64,000 nucleotides of DNA from Pratylenchus scribneri (GCA_030063045.1 JAQSEB010000203.1:62001-126000); one strand, 5' to 3'. Shown: positions 44,977 through 58,500, counted from the first letter of the stretch. Notes: generated from the letters alone by a model not told the origin. Numbers and translations are program-made.

Positions 44977-46080
44977 AGATTAAATATTTTGCAAATGGAC
45001 AAAAATTCTAATTATTTTCATTGCACTCATTAAATAGCACAATAAATGTTGTTCCCCCGCACATTTCTTACAATTAAAATTTTGTAGTCAAATTTGGCAA
45101 AAATATGATTTTTGAAATCCGGTAGACGTAGACGGTCATGAATTTTTTATCACAATGTTAAATAACTTTTATTATGGGCAAATGCATCAATTATAAATCG
45201 GAAGTAAAATTTATATCCCCTAAAACTTATTATAATAATTTTAAAAATAAACTCGGGTACTAAAGAACATTTCCAATTCCATTGAAAATTTCGATTTCAA
45301 AGGATTGAATAATTGAGGACAAACAAGTGAAAAATTAAGAGAGGGCACATACCACATAATTTTAATAAATGAAACTAAGTTAACGATTTTCTGTTTATTT
45401 ATAATGTTCACATCAATTTTGGTTTCCTAATTCATAACATAATTTAGTAATTATTAATATTGATAATAAAAAATTACACAAAGCATTTCGTATTCTAAAA
45501 TTGACAATTTTGACTTCATAAACTAGCTTGGCCAATAGCCATAACAAAACATTAGGATTTTTTTCCTAAAAACAGGAAATTTCATATTTGTATTTCCATC
45601 AACAGTTCAGCTATCCTACTTAAATTATAAAATTTTTATATGGTGCCCAATTTTCCGAGATATATGGTGCCCAATTGTCCGCGCCCAATTGTTGCATCCA
45701 CCGGCGGATTGGCGATAGAGGAGGAGCGAGGAGTTAGAGAAAATGTGAATTTCTAGCAGCTGCATTTTATTAACTAAATTTAGAAAAAGGCCAAATTAAT
45801 GTACTTTGAACTGTGACCTTCTATTTCAGTCAAATTATTTGGATTGAATTAAAATTTACAAAGTCATCCAGCCATCCTTCAATTTTCATACACAAAATTG
45901 TCAGAGCAGAAAAAATGCAATAAAATAATTTGCAAGTCACAATTTTAGTTTGCTCTTCACCGCGGACATTTTGAAATGAATATTTGTGCAATTTAATAAA
46001 ATTAGCAGCTGCCTCTAATTTGAATTGCTTATTTGTTTAAGTCTTTGCCAAAAAAATGTAAATTTTCAAAATTATAAATC
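44977..46080. other. intergenic DNA upstream of the carboxypeptidase gene
   Basis: AT-rich with no gene. A GTGCCCAATTKTCCG word repeats twice near 45641 and 45667. Confidence 0.4.
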
Positions 46081-46163
46081 ACAAATTTTGTGACATGGAA
46101 GCATATAAAAATGTCACAAAAATGAAGCGTATTATGAATAAAAATTAATAATTTATAACAAAA

Positions 46164-49100
46164 ATGAAGAAAATAATAATAAATTTCTTCATATTCATCA
46201 TTTTAACAGCAAATTTACTGGTAAGCAAATTTGGAAAAATTATTAAATTTACTTATTAAAATAAATATTTACCTAAAAATATTTTTCAATACCTATGAGT
46301 ACATAAAACTTATAAATCATTTTTTTAAATGTTACTTCATAAAATTTGACATGGGTTAATATTTAATAATTTGACCCAAAAGTTCTAAAAATTTTTGCTT
46401 TAAAATATCTTCGATGAATCGATTTTGTATTAATCCAATGGGGCAAAGTGAATTTTCAAAGTTATAAATCATAAATTTTGGGGAAAAATTAAAAATGTCA
46501 CGAAATTGAATGGAATTATGTATGAAAAAATTAATAACTAAAATGTAAAGCCTTCAATTTGAATATTTGTTATTGTCTGGATTGCTAAAAAGAAATCTTC
46601 AAAGCATAAATCACAAAATTCGGGAGATGGATATAAAAATGTCACAAAAATGAACGGGATTTTGAATAAAAATTAATATAATTTCTAACAAAAATGCAGA
46701 CAATAATAATAATAATTAATTTCATCATTTTCACTATTTTAATGGTAAATTTACTGGTAAGTAAAATTGGGAAATATTGATTAATGAATAATTAATTTAC
46801 TTATCAAATTCAATGAACTTAAGTAAAAATTTTCCTTAAATATTTTTTTGAGTCCATTAATGGTTAAATTAAGCAAATTTTTAATTTCTCTTCGCAGAAA
46901 ATCACCGAATCTTCCACCATTTCCAATGGCTTTTATGAACCGGATCGAATCGAATCTTTACCTGGTCTCAAATCCAATTTGAGTTCTGATCATTTTTCGG
47001 GTAATGATTATTTATTTAAATTTCAAAGAATTTAATTTTTCTTTAAAAAATATTATAAAATAATTTTTCCTAAAATTTACAAATTAATCAAAAAAATTAA
47101 TTTTCATATTTTTTTCTGCTGTTGAGTAAAAATTTGCGTATTTTAGTCAGAAAACATTATAAATTCGCGCAGTCTATTAAATCAAATTTAAATACTTCTT
47201 ATTTCTATTAATCATTAAGGGTATTTGAATGTGAGTGCCGAACATCGTCTCTTCTACTATTTGGCCACTTCACAAAATGATACGGCCAATAATCCGCTGA
47301 TTTTCTGGTTTAACGGTGGTCCCGGCTCTTCCTCATTGTTTGGTTCGTTCGCGGAAATGGGCCCATATTTAATTAATCCGGATGGGGAAACTTTGAGGCC
47401 AAATCCGGATGCGTGGAACAAAAATGCTTCAATTGTCTATTTGGAATCACCGTATTGGGTTGGCTACTCATATTCCACAAATGCAAATGAGACGGGCTGG
47501 AGCGATGATAAAGTATGCAAAATTGATGAAATTTTATATATTGAGAATGGAAAATTAATGGATTTGATTGGAAATTAACAGAAAGTTCTCTCCAAAAATG
47601 GAAAAATAAACGAAAATTGGATAATTATAATTTTTTGCCTTGATTTTCTGACCAATAATTTTTGGATTATTAATTTTTATATCTAAATGCTCTATTGGAA
47701 AGAGTTTAACTAAATGTTTTAAATTTTCTAAAAAATTTTTAATATTACTGAAATATTGGCTAATGTGTAAAAATTTGGAACCGAAAATTTTGGATTTAAA
47801 ACTGTCTATATTTAAACTGAATGAGCAACAAAATTGTTTGAATTGAAGAAAAAATTTAAATAAATTCATATATTGAGAAAAAAGAAAAAAAACAAAATAG
47901 AAAAATAAAATATGAGCGAATGAAAAAAATGTCTAAAATAAAAATTTAGTCTTTTTTTTTTAGAAAATTTTCTCATAAATGGTAATTTTAATTTTATATA
48001 TAAATTTTACATAGACTACCGAGGAGAACTACGAGGCCATTAAACAATTTCTGCATAAATTTCCGGCCTTTCGGCAACATCGCCTCTTTTTGACCGGTGA
48101 ATCTTATGCCGGCGTTTATGTTCCATTGTTGGCTGCAAAAATTATTGATGAAATGCAAAATTATTCGCTGAATTTTGAGGTGAGTGCTAATGACTGATCC
48201 AAAATTTTTTAGCCATAGTCATAGTCACATCGAGACAATAATTTATCAGGAAAAAACATATGCAATTAAAATGCTCGAATAGGTACATTCCCATTTATCT
48301 AGGTGGTAGGTGGCAATCATCTTGTGGGGACGCCCCCTTAAAAATAGACTATGCATGCACCCCAGATAATGACACTGCCTCCCCCCCCCCCCCAAATAAT
48401 GGGAAAGAACCCTTGAATATTATTAAAATTCCTTAGATCAGAAATATTTTCCCCTGACAACCAGAATTCCCTTGACCAGAAAAATATTCCCCTGACTTGA
48501 CCAGAATTCCCCTGACCATAAAAATATTCACCAGAATTCCCCTGACCATAAAAATATTCACCAGAATTCCCCTGACCATAAAAATATTCACCAGAATTCC
48601 CCTGACAATAAAAATATTCACCAGAATTCCCCTGACCATAAAAATATTCACCAGAATTCCCCTGACCATAAAAATATTCACCAGAATTCCCCTGACCATA
48701 AAAATATTCACCAGAATTCCCCTGACCATAAAAATATTCACCAGAATTCCCCTGACAATAAAAATATTCACCAGAATTCCCCTGACCATAAAAATATTCA
48801 CCAGAATTCCCCTGACCAGAAAAATTTTCCCCTGATTAGAAAAATTTTCTCCTGACTTAACTAGAATTCCCTATTGCTACAGGCTTATGTCGATCCGCGC
48901 CTTCATATAATATAAAATTAATTCCCCAAAAATAATTTTAATATATTATTCCACAGGGAATAGCCATCGGCAACGGTCAATTTAATGTTACACTGAATCA
49001 ATTGACTAAACAAATTTACGGCTATTTTCATGGATTTTTCGATGATGCTTCTTGGGATAATTTCACCAAAGGTTGTGGAGGATTCGAAAATATAGGTATT

Positions 49101-51410
49101 ATAGTTATATAAATAATTGTACTACATTTTTTTTAGATCATTGTGACCCCAAAATTCTTGATTGGTTTTCCCAAAATAACTATCCACTTCCGTGGACACA
49201 ATTGAACCAATATGACATCTATGAGCAATGCCGTAAATATTTATTTCATATTTAAATTTAAAATAAATTATCCATTTTTTATTCTTTACCTTAAAAATCA
49301 GTTTTTGCCTTCTAAAAAACTGAAAGAAAAAGTAGTAAAAATGCCTAATCCATGTAAAAATCCAAACCATAATGGCCTAATATAGAGAAAATTTAAGTAA
49401 AAAATTGCCTGGTAAAGAAATTTTAGCTAAACATGATGCCGAAAGATAAAATTTTAAGTCAAAATTGGCCCTCCCTCATAGTGAAACTTAAAACAAAATA
49501 ATTAATATTGCCTAAATTTAGAAAATTTTAAATTTGCCTGAATAAATTTATTTATTAATAAAGATATTGTAAGCAATGCGAGTGGAGACTTGCCGACAAC
49601 TTTGATAAGTCCTCCAACGGACAATGGCACTATGCCTCCGTCAGTGGACAATCAAATATTGGTTTGCGAAAATGGTCAGTGGCTCATTTAATTCAAATTA
49701 ATTTTATTCATTATTCTTATTAAGGATATTATGAACCTTCACTCGAAAAATATCTAAACCTGCCCGAAGGTAAAATTAAATTATTTTATTAATTTAATTA
49801 AAAATTCTTGATTTTTAAGTACGCCAAAATTTGCATGTGGCCAAAGGCGCCAATAAGACCTGGACTGTTGACAAGTATATTTTTAAAAATTATCGAAAAT
49901 ATATTATATAATTAAATTTTAGTGACTTCATCTTGAATCAATATCAAACTCAACACGGTAAAAATTTTTAAGAAATTAATAAAAATAAATTCACATTTAT
50001 TATTTGTAACTCAAAATTAAATTTTTAACCCCAAAATAGTTTTTGATTAATAAATTATAAATCGGTTTTAAACTTTACAAAGTTTATACCAATTTATAGA
50101 TCACATCGTGACATGCTGAATTATATAAAAATACCAGATTTTGGCCCAAAATTAAAGTGTTTAAAATAAAAAAAAATTGGAAAAATGGTTTAATTGGGTT
50201 AAATCAGTTTCGATTTAAACTAAGAATATTATATCTCAAAAGATATTTATTGATAAGATCAACAAATTGATTATTGTTTTGTAAGGTCTTAAAATCAATT
50301 TCCGACTTATTAGAAGTCAAAAAATACTATTTTTGAAATAAAATTTGGGGTAAAAAATGGGGTAAAAATATATTTTTCCATTAATTTATATAAAAATAAT
50401 TTTAAAATTAATTTAATTACTTGAACAGATAATGGCGTTGAAATGTTCGTTAAAAAAGTTGTGGATGCAGGTGTTCGTGTTCTTTTGTATGCCGGTGATA
50501 CGGACGTGGTCTGCAATTATATACTTTCCCAAAAATTTGCCCGGAATCTTGGATTTAAACCGGTCAATTTTTTAAAAAAATAATTTTTGCTGATTATTTT
50601 GCAGGATCGAGGCCAATATTCATGGTCAGTGCCTGGTGTTGACATAACTAATGCGGGCACATTCACCAACTATTTGGGTGGCGGCGGACTCACTTTCACA
50701 ACAAGTCAGTTGAAAATAAATTTTAATTTTATTAATTAATTATTAGCCAGATAAAAGCAATTTTTTACTATTTTTGTTCAATTAAAATAATTTTATTAAT
50801 CTCCTAGAGAATATTTTTTGACTATAATTATATTGTGACTAAAAATATCTTTTTTGGTATTATTAACAATAATTTTAATTATTTATTTTTAATTTTATTA
50901 AAAAATTTATTGATAATCTTATAGCTAAAATAAAATTGAAATAAACAATTCGTATTTCTCTATTAGTAGTCCTATCTACTATATGTATAGTAAGTAGCCA
51001 AGGGCCTTATTTATTTTCTTAAACCTTTAAAAGAGGCAATAAATTAAATTTTCAGTTTAAAAATCCTCAAAAGAGGAGTAAAATGCGAGAAGAATTTTTA
51101 TTAAAAGCCTACTATAGGGAAATACAGTTAGCATATTTTCATTTAATAGAATAATAGCTTATTATTAATAAATAAAGCAATAAGAAAAAAAAAACAATTT
51201 AATTTTTCCAATATCAATTTTTCAGTTCGCGGTGCCGGCCATATGGTATATTTAAAATAAAAATTATTAAAAATGTTCACAAAATTCAAGGTACCCCAAA
51301 AGAAGGGGCATCAAATCTATTTTGCGATTGAAGCATTCCTAAATAATCGACACAATTTTGGCCTTATTAGCAAAGACAATCTAGTATTTATGGGCGTTGG
51401 CGATGGATAG
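46164..51410 (+). CDS. serine carboxypeptidase (peptidase family S10)
   Basis: Two alternative first exons encode signal peptides (46164-46219, [11 protein letters not shown]; 46695-46755, [13 protein letters not shown]), each ending before a GTAAG donor. Further exons are 46899-47000, 47220-47513, 48016-48181, 48957-49095, 49136-49233, 49563-49670, several short ones near 49725-49960, 50430-50562, 50605-50705, 51226-51246 and 51291-51410. Family marks are [23 protein letters not shown] and [13 protein letters not shown] with the catalytic Ser, [13 protein letters not shown] with the catalytic Asp, and GAGHMVPQ with the catalytic His split by the last intron. The triad is complete and the length, about 460 residues, is usual. 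It should be secreted or lysosomal and remove C-terminal residues from peptides. The intron after 48181 carries a minisatellite. Confidence 0.92.
48375..48880. repeat. 30-base minisatellite inside a carboxypeptidase intron, with an adjacent poly-C run
   Basis: About eleven copies of a unit made of CCAGAATTCCCCTGACCATA plus AAAATATTCA run from about 48498 to 48815, with a variant CCTGACAATA twice and decayed copies at both ends. A run of about 15 C precedes it at 48380-48394. Frames on both strands are open because the unit is ten codons long; they are not genes. Confidence 0.92.
50045..50340. mobile_element. dispersed fold-back element, copy D
   Basis: AATAAATTATAAATCGG near 50048 and the CCGACTTATTAGAAG word near 50302 lie at the ends. 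Inside are GATCACATCGTGACATGC, ATGGTTTAATTGGGTTAAA and AAAAGATATTTATTGATAAG, in the same order as copies A-C but more decayed. It sits in a carboxypeptidase intron. Confidence 0.45.
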
Positions 51411-51639
51411 TGCAAGAGAATTATGTGCAATTGGAAAAAGATAAAATAAAATTGATGTATACAATACAAATATAAGACTCAATTTGATAATTATTTCTAT
51501 AAAAATATATTTTTGAATTCGGAATAAAGAATTATTTGTTAAGAGAGTAATATTAATGACGGGGGTTACTATTTTTGATAATTAAAATTTTTGATACTAA
51601 AATATTTTATGTCAAGAAATTCGCCATTAGCTTCAATTT

Positions 51640-52875
51640 AAATCACTTCTGATTCTGATTTTTAATTTTGATTTTATTCTGATTCTGATTTTTAATTCTG
51701 ATTTGATTTTATTCTGATTCTGATTTTTAATTCTGATTTATTCTGATTCTGATTTTTAATTCTGATTTTATTCCTGATTTTATTCTGATTCTGATTTTTA
51801 ATTCTGATTTTATTCTGATTCTGATTTATTCTGATTCTGATTTTTAATTTTGATTTTATTCTGATTCTGATTTTTAATTCTGATTTGATTTTATTCTGAT
51901 TCTGATTTTTAATTCTGATTTTATTCTGATTCTGATTTTTAATTCTGATTTTATTCTGATTCTGATTTTTAATTCTGATTTAATTCTGATTCTGATTTTT
52001 AATTCTGATTTTATTCTGATTCTAATTTCTAATTCTGATTTTATTCTGATTTTTAATTCTGATTTTATTCTGATTCTGATTTTTAATTCTGATTTTATTC
52101 TTATTCTGATTTTTAATTCTGATTTAATTCTGATTCTGATTTTTAATTCTGATTCTGATTTTTAATTTTGATTTTATTCTGATTCTGATTTTTAATTCTG
52201 ATTTGATTTTATTCTGATTCTGATTTTTAATTCTGATTTGATTTTATTCTGATTCTGATTTTTAATTCTGATTTATTCTGATTCTGATTTTTAATTCTGA
52301 TTTTATTCCTGATTTTATTCTGATTCTGATTTTTAATTCTGATTTTATTCTGATTCTGATTTATTCTGATTCTGATTTTTAATTTTGATTTTATTCTGAT
52401 TCTGATTTTTAATTCTGATTTGATTTTATTCTGATTCTGATTTTTAATTCTGATTTATTCTGATTCTGATTTTTAATTCTGATTTTATTCTTGATTTTAT
52501 TCTGATTCTGATTTTTAATTCTGATTTTATTCTTGATTTTATTCTGATTCTGATTTTTAATTCTGATTTTATTCTGATTCTGATTTTTAATTCTGATTTT
52601 ATTCTGATTCTGATTTTTAATTCTGATTTAATTCTGATTCTGATTTTTAATTCTGATTTTATTCTGATTCTAATTTCTAATTCTGATTTTATTCTGATTT
52701 TTAATTCTGATTTTATTCTGATTCTGATTTTTAATTCTGATTTTATTCTTATTCTGATTTTTAATTCTGATTTAATTCTGATTCTGATTTTTAATTCTGA
52801 TTCTGATTTTTAATTCCGATTCTGATTTTTAATTCTGATTCTGATTTTTAATTCTGATTCTTAATTCTCAATAAA
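51640..52875. repeat. complex TTCTGATT-based satellite of about 1.2 kb
   Basis: TTCTGATTCTGATTTTTAA and TTCTGATTTTATTCTGATT words repeat without a fixed period. Longer blocks also repeat: the segment around 51660-52130 is echoed by 52150-52790 with the same order of variants (for example TCTAATTTCTAATTCTG at 52020 and 52668), showing a higher-order duplication. Confidence 0.9.
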
Positions 52876-53226
52876 AATGATTTTTAGAGCATCTGCACAA
52901 GATCTTATTATAAAAAATAATGAAAATTCCATAGATTACTCTAACTATTTTGCCAATCAACAGGTTTTTATCGAATCGAAAAGTGAAAAATTATAAAAAA
53001 TAAATCAACTTGTTAAAAACAGATCAGTGACTATAGTCAAAGAAATAGAATAGAAATTGATAATGCAGAGCAGTGACTAGTAAAAAAACGGGATAGAAAT
53101 AGGAATTTTAATAAAATACCTTAGATTTTTAAAGATTAGATGAAAATAATGATCGTGGTGAAATTTGTTTAAAATATATTTAATAGCATATAATGTGTGT
53201 ATGTCTTTCCAAATTGTTGTTCTCAT
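52876..53226. other. short intergenic stretch, nothing seen
   Basis: AT-rich DNA between the satellite and the 3' end of the SPRY-like gene. Confidence 0.4.
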
Positions 53227-55182
53227 TTACGCTTTATGATGACGAGGTGTTCCATGCGATGCGCCCGAAGTTACTCCTTGATGTTTTTTGGCAATTTCCT
53301 TTTCAAGTTCTTCCTCGGATGGTGGGTTCTCTGTTTCCATTTTCACTTTTGTTCCTTTCCCATACAAATAGACCTTCAGCTTTAATATATTTACAAATTT
53401 GGGCAAATCTTCTGTTATATCGTTAACTAATTAAATTATTGGGATTTATTTTTTTTTAATTAATTAAAAAAAAAGCAAACCAATTTGTATATGATTATTT
53501 TTCTTGTAAAAAACGAAAATTTTTCCATCCCGATTATACAGGCCGCATCCGAAGGTTTCATCGATTTCAACTGCCGATTCGTGGGAATAGTGCTGAGGGT
53601 TACCAAGGTCATCTTTATCAATACTTTCCAACTCAATTTTAAATAGTTTTTGGCTTAAAGAGCAATTTTACGAATTCGAATTGTTTTTTTCCCAATATTA
53701 CCTCTCTTTTGCCAACAGCTTAAATTCCGAATATTGTATTTCCTTTTCCGCAGGAGAAGTAGAAATAATGAAAGGTTCGTTTGATCGAATAATAGCCATT
53801 GAACCTGAAAATATGAATTTTTAGCTTGCCAATAGTATTGCAATCATTTTTTTAAAAAAAATGCTAAATCATCTGAATTTTGATTTCTTCAAAAGGTTGG
53901 CCGACACTTGCGGACGAAACGGTCTGGAGCCGAAGATGGTAAAACTGGAGTGGAATTGTTTATAGTATATTATTAAGCTAAAATTTGCCTCAAGATGACA
54001 TCAAAAGGTTTGGCGAATTTTGAGTATTCACCGAATTATGGCCAAAAAACCTTCAAAATCGTAATTTTAATTAAATCAACGGTTTTTTGGCCATATTCGG
54101 TGAATATTCTACATTGACCAAAACTTTGTGATGTCATTATATAGCTAATTATATGCCTAATTAAATGCTATAAACAATGCCACTCCAACTTTACCGCCTT
54201 CGGCTCCAGACCGTTTCGTCCGCAAGTATCGGGTCCGCAAGTGTCGCAGTACGCTTCAAGGTTAACCAATATCTTCTAGGTATTATTAAAAAATAAAACA
54301 ACAAAAAATAAAATAGACATTTTATTTTTTGTTGGACTATGATAATAATAAATAAATTAATTACCTACCTTCTAATGTGAATGTATCCATATTTTCCACT
54401 TTCACTTTCCATTCATCATGCGTTTTTGATACAGTGGTTCAAATTTGTGCATTTCATGCTCGATTTCTTCCACGGTTGGTGGAGTCCTTTTTTGCATTTC
54501 CACTTTTGTTCCTTTTCCTACCAAATTAATCTCCGGCCTAAATCCGCTCTTTTCAAACTTGTGCTTATCTTTTGTTATGTTGTAGACTAATTGATAAGTG
54601 GAAATTATTTTTAAACTAAATACAAAAAAACCAACCCATAAGTATTTCCATTAGTATTTGTTTATTTTTCTTGTAAATTTTCTTGTAAAAAACGAAAATT
54701 TTTCCATCATGATTAAACAGGCCGCATCCTATGGAATCACCGATTTCAACTTCCGGTTTATAAGAATAACTTTTTTCTTTATCAATTCCTTGTAAATCAA
54801 TTTTAACCGGTTTTTCGCTGAATAAATACGTTTTGAATTCGAATAATTTTTTAAAAATATTATTTATTAATTATTACCTCTCTGCTAACAGCCTAAATTC
54901 AAAATATTGTATTTTCTTATCCGAAGAAATAATGAACGGTGTGTTCGATACAATACTATCGGATGAACCTGAAAATATGAATTTTTTAAAATTGCTTAAC
55001 AATAAAAATCAATTTTTTTGTTTTTATTAGAAAGAATAAAAAAAACATTTTATTATTATTGTTTGACCTTAATAATAAAAATTATTGTAAATTAATTATC
55101 TACCTATTAACATGAATGTATTCTCATTTTGCACTTTCACTTTCGCATTATTTTGTGGTTGAAATATGAATTCAGCATTATT
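53227..55182 (-). CDS. gene(s) with two tandem SPRY-like units, 5' end not found
   Basis: Two paralogous sets of minus-strand exons follow each other. The upstream unit starts at 55182 with NNAKVKVQNENTFML, then PFIISSDKKIQYFEFRLLAE (54960-54890), KSYSYKPEVEIGDSIGCGLF and DGKIFVFYKK (54780-54660), and GKGTKVEMQKRTPPTVEEIE (54530-54460). The downstream unit repeats the pattern: WKVKVENMDTFTLE, PFIIS, ETFGCGLYNRDGKIFVFYKK (53580-53490), GKGTKVKMETENPPSEEELE, ending at 53227 after a His/Lys-rich tail. The IGCGL..DGKIFVFYKK and later L-x-GKGTKV strands match the second half of a SPRY domain. SPRY proteins mediate protein binding, and secreted ones are expanded in cyst nematodes. No signal peptide is visible. 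Whether it is one gene or two is unclear: an in-frame stop after FEPLYQKRMMNGK could end the upstream unit. Confidence 0.55.
53885..54245. mobile_element. fold-back element between the two SPRY-like units
   Basis: CACTTGCGGACGAAACGGTC near 53889 pairs with GACCGTTTCGTCCGCAAGTA near 54210. Arms of about 170 bases stay complementary through GGAGCCGAAG/CTTCGGCTCC, GGAGTGGAATTGTTTATA, and TATTCACCGAATTATGGCCA facing TGGCCATATTCGGTGAATA. A lone partial copy of the inner part lies near 55410-55440. Confidence 0.75.
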
Positions 55183-55508
55183 CTGAAATTTTTTTAAAAA
55201 GTAATTATAAAAAGCAGAAAATTTAATTTATGCAATCTAATTTTACAGTCATTGAATAAATGGCTATATTATGACAATTGGGGAAATGGTATATGTAGTG
55301 TCGAATGTCGATGGTTAATGCTACTGGAAAAAATCTATTTTGTATTTTGTAGAGAATAAAATTAGCTACAAAATAATATCAAAAAAGCATTGGCTAATAG
55401 CAAATATTCACCGAATTATGACCAAAAAACTGTTGATTTAATTAATATTTTATTTCTGGACTTTTTTGGTTGATTAATTTTTTCTGTTTTAGTGCTAAAA
55501 AAAAGTAA

Positions 55509-58500
55509 TTATATGTATATAAAAAAATGAGGGGGGTTCCAGACATTTTGAGGTGTAACTCGGTTTGTGTTGGGCCAAATTGGCTAGAGTTTGGTTTTTT
55601 GGCATGATGATCTCCTAGCGCACAACTTAGGGTCCAAAGTTTGAGTGCGCAACTAACGGTTTAAAAACCGGTTTCTCCGGTTTAAGATACTGTAACTTTT
55701 TAGGGTTTGGTTTTTTCACCCCGAATCATTAGGCAATATTGTAGAGCATGTCGAAAGGAAGCGAATGAGCTATCGCATGACGAATTTGGTTCAAAACACA
55801 GGCCAGCGCGACGTTTGCGCTATAACTTTCTAATAAGCGAGTTTTTGATCAATGCGCGGAACTGTGTGAACGAAAGTTTGCGCATTTAGGGGCGCTGAAT
55901 AGGAAAAACTCCCGAATATGGGTCAAAAAAAAATTTCAGAGCAAACGGAATTACGGCTAGGAAGTTATGGCCATTTGAAATTTTTGAAAAATTTGCATTT
56001 TTTTGACGCCGCAGGCTATAACTTTTTACAATTTGTGTATATCGTGGCAAGTTTGGTGTCATTTTAAAGAGCAACTCCAGGGCTTCAAAATGGTATATGG
56101 TTTGTTGGATTTGGCCAAACCGTTTAGGAGATATAATGGTTTAAACCGGTTTGAAATGATGAAAAACCGGTTTTTACGATTTTTTGGGAATGGTCGAGGG
56201 TTCGAACCCAAGTTGCTTTAAATGATTTAAAATGATGTTTAATGACATTATAAGTGAAATTAAACCGTGGGGGGGCGAGCGAAGCGAGCTAGGTGGCGCG
56301 CGAAGCGCGCCGGCTGTTCGGGGGTGGGGGTGTGGGGGGTTTCAGGGGGGAGGGGGAGGGGGTAGCGAAGCGAGGCCGAGGCGACCGGAGCGAGGGAGGG
56401 CCGCGGAGCGGGCCGACCGAGCGAAGGTCGCCGAGGCCGAGCGTAGCGGACCCCTCCCCCTAACCCCCCTGACCAAGGCACCACCAAACCGAAACAAAAT
56501 TAATATAATAAAAATAGAAACCATAAATTTATTTAAAATCGGTTCACAACTCTAAAACTCTAAAACTGATTTGAAAAATTTTTTAATGAATTTTTTTATA
56601 CTATTTAAAAAAAAAAATTTGCAAATTCGCCAAATTAAAAAAATCTAAAAAAATTAATTGCCTAATAAATTAAAAAATTTGAAAAAAATATTTTAAAATC
56701 TTAAAGAATAATAGAAAAAAAATTTGAAATTTAATAAAAAGAAAATACAAAAAAACATAAAAACATAGATAAAATGTTCTTCAAAATATTTTTTGTAAAA
56801 CTAAAATAAAATTTCAAAAAATTTTCAGAAAAAAAAAAACATAAAACAGCAGTAAATTTTATTTTAAATTTTTTTAAAAATAATATTAAATTTCGATGGC
56901 AAAAATATAATAAGAAAATATTTATTAAGTTAAAAAATTATTTTGTGACGAGATTGAGCTAGCGGCGGTCGCGAAGCGACCGTCGCTGACTCCAATCTCG
57001 TCACAATCTAAACGAAAATGCAAATCTATAATTGCGAAAAATGCAAAATACGGCATATTGAAATGGCGTTCGACTCATTTTTCAACTTTTTGAATTTACC
57101 TTAGGCGATTATAGCGAATTAAAATGAATTTTTAAACAATTTGGTCCTATTTTGCCATCTATAAAGGTTTAAAAATTTGAAAAAGGTAATGCAATAATCA
57201 TTTTTTAAAAATAATTTTGATATTTTGTTTGGAATATGGATCCGCTTTTGTTTTGATTATATATCGTAACGGCCTTAAAATTTTGTGAAATAAGGCTTTT
57301 CAATATTGGACTCAAACAAAGTGGTAATAAATTATAGTGTTTATTTTTTAATGGCTCATTTTGCGAATTTGAGTTTAATTGAATTAAAATTTATAAATTT
57401 AAACAAAAAGATTAATTTTATGGAAAATTTTATCAATTATATACTTTAGAATATACGTTGGTTGGTTTAAAATCAATGAAATTTGTCATAAATAAATATT
57501 AGCCACTACACAAATTATCACCAATTATATAAATGTATTCATTTTTAGATTCATCGATTTCCATTTTTGCCGAGGATTTTACCTCGAACCGTTATAATCC
57601 TTTCATCACTTACTGCATTCTTTCATAAACTGAATTGCAATATTAAATAAGTTTGTGAACGATTTATGATTTGGAAATTTCTATTGGCAAAATTATTTTT
57701 TGAATTTCTGTCATCGGTAAAGATCAAAAATTTTTAATGATATTTTGATTGACTGGGAATTTCCCATTAGGCAACAAATTTTTGATCCATCAAAATTTTT
57801 GCTTAATGACTTTTACTATTGCCGATCATTAGTTCTTTAAATCTCACTCATCAAATTCAAATTTTCACATATTTTACGAGGGCAATTTTCCAATCTTCCT
57901 TTTTAATTCTTATCATTTTGAAAAGAGTAGACAATTTTTGATGATGGAAATGTTTCATTATTTCAAATTGACCCAATTTGCAAAATTCTATTACATGTTC
58001 AATATTCGATGACTAATATACTGTTGTACATTTTGCCCAAACACCTAAACTAATCAAATAATTTTGTTTCTACAAATTGAAATTCATGATTAAAATTTAA
58101 AAATTTTGGCATTAAATGGTTAACAACCATCTTTTTCCGCCACAATGAATTTATTAAATATAATTTTCCAATTTATTGGTCCCATTTCGAATTATTCCAC
58201 CAATTCATTCCATTTTTTTAATGAATTATTCGCCTGCATTGGATATTTTTCAATTGAAGAAAATTACACAGGAAGGAATCCAATTTAAGCAAGGTTATTT
58301 AATATCTTTTTTTTATTTATTTCATTTTTTAATATTTCTTCACGTCAAATTCCGACTATTCGATTTCATTTGGACTGAATATATTTTGCAAAAATGCCAT
58401 TTTGAAAGAATTACAAATTGGACAAATTTATTTCATCTTGACCAAATTGAAGGCCGCCTTTTCATTTTGGTACCATTAAATGCAAAAAAAGTTATAATTT

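Noticed and set aside
48433..48835. Frames of 112-122 codons with a ten-residue repeat on both strands
   Set aside because: A 30-base minisatellite in a carboxypeptidase intron; open by periodicity only.
56232..56555. Frame rich in Arg/Gly/Ala over the GC-rich cluster, also open on the other strand
   Set aside because: Caused by the GC-rich hairpin sequence lacking stops; same in both duplicate copies, no coding signs.
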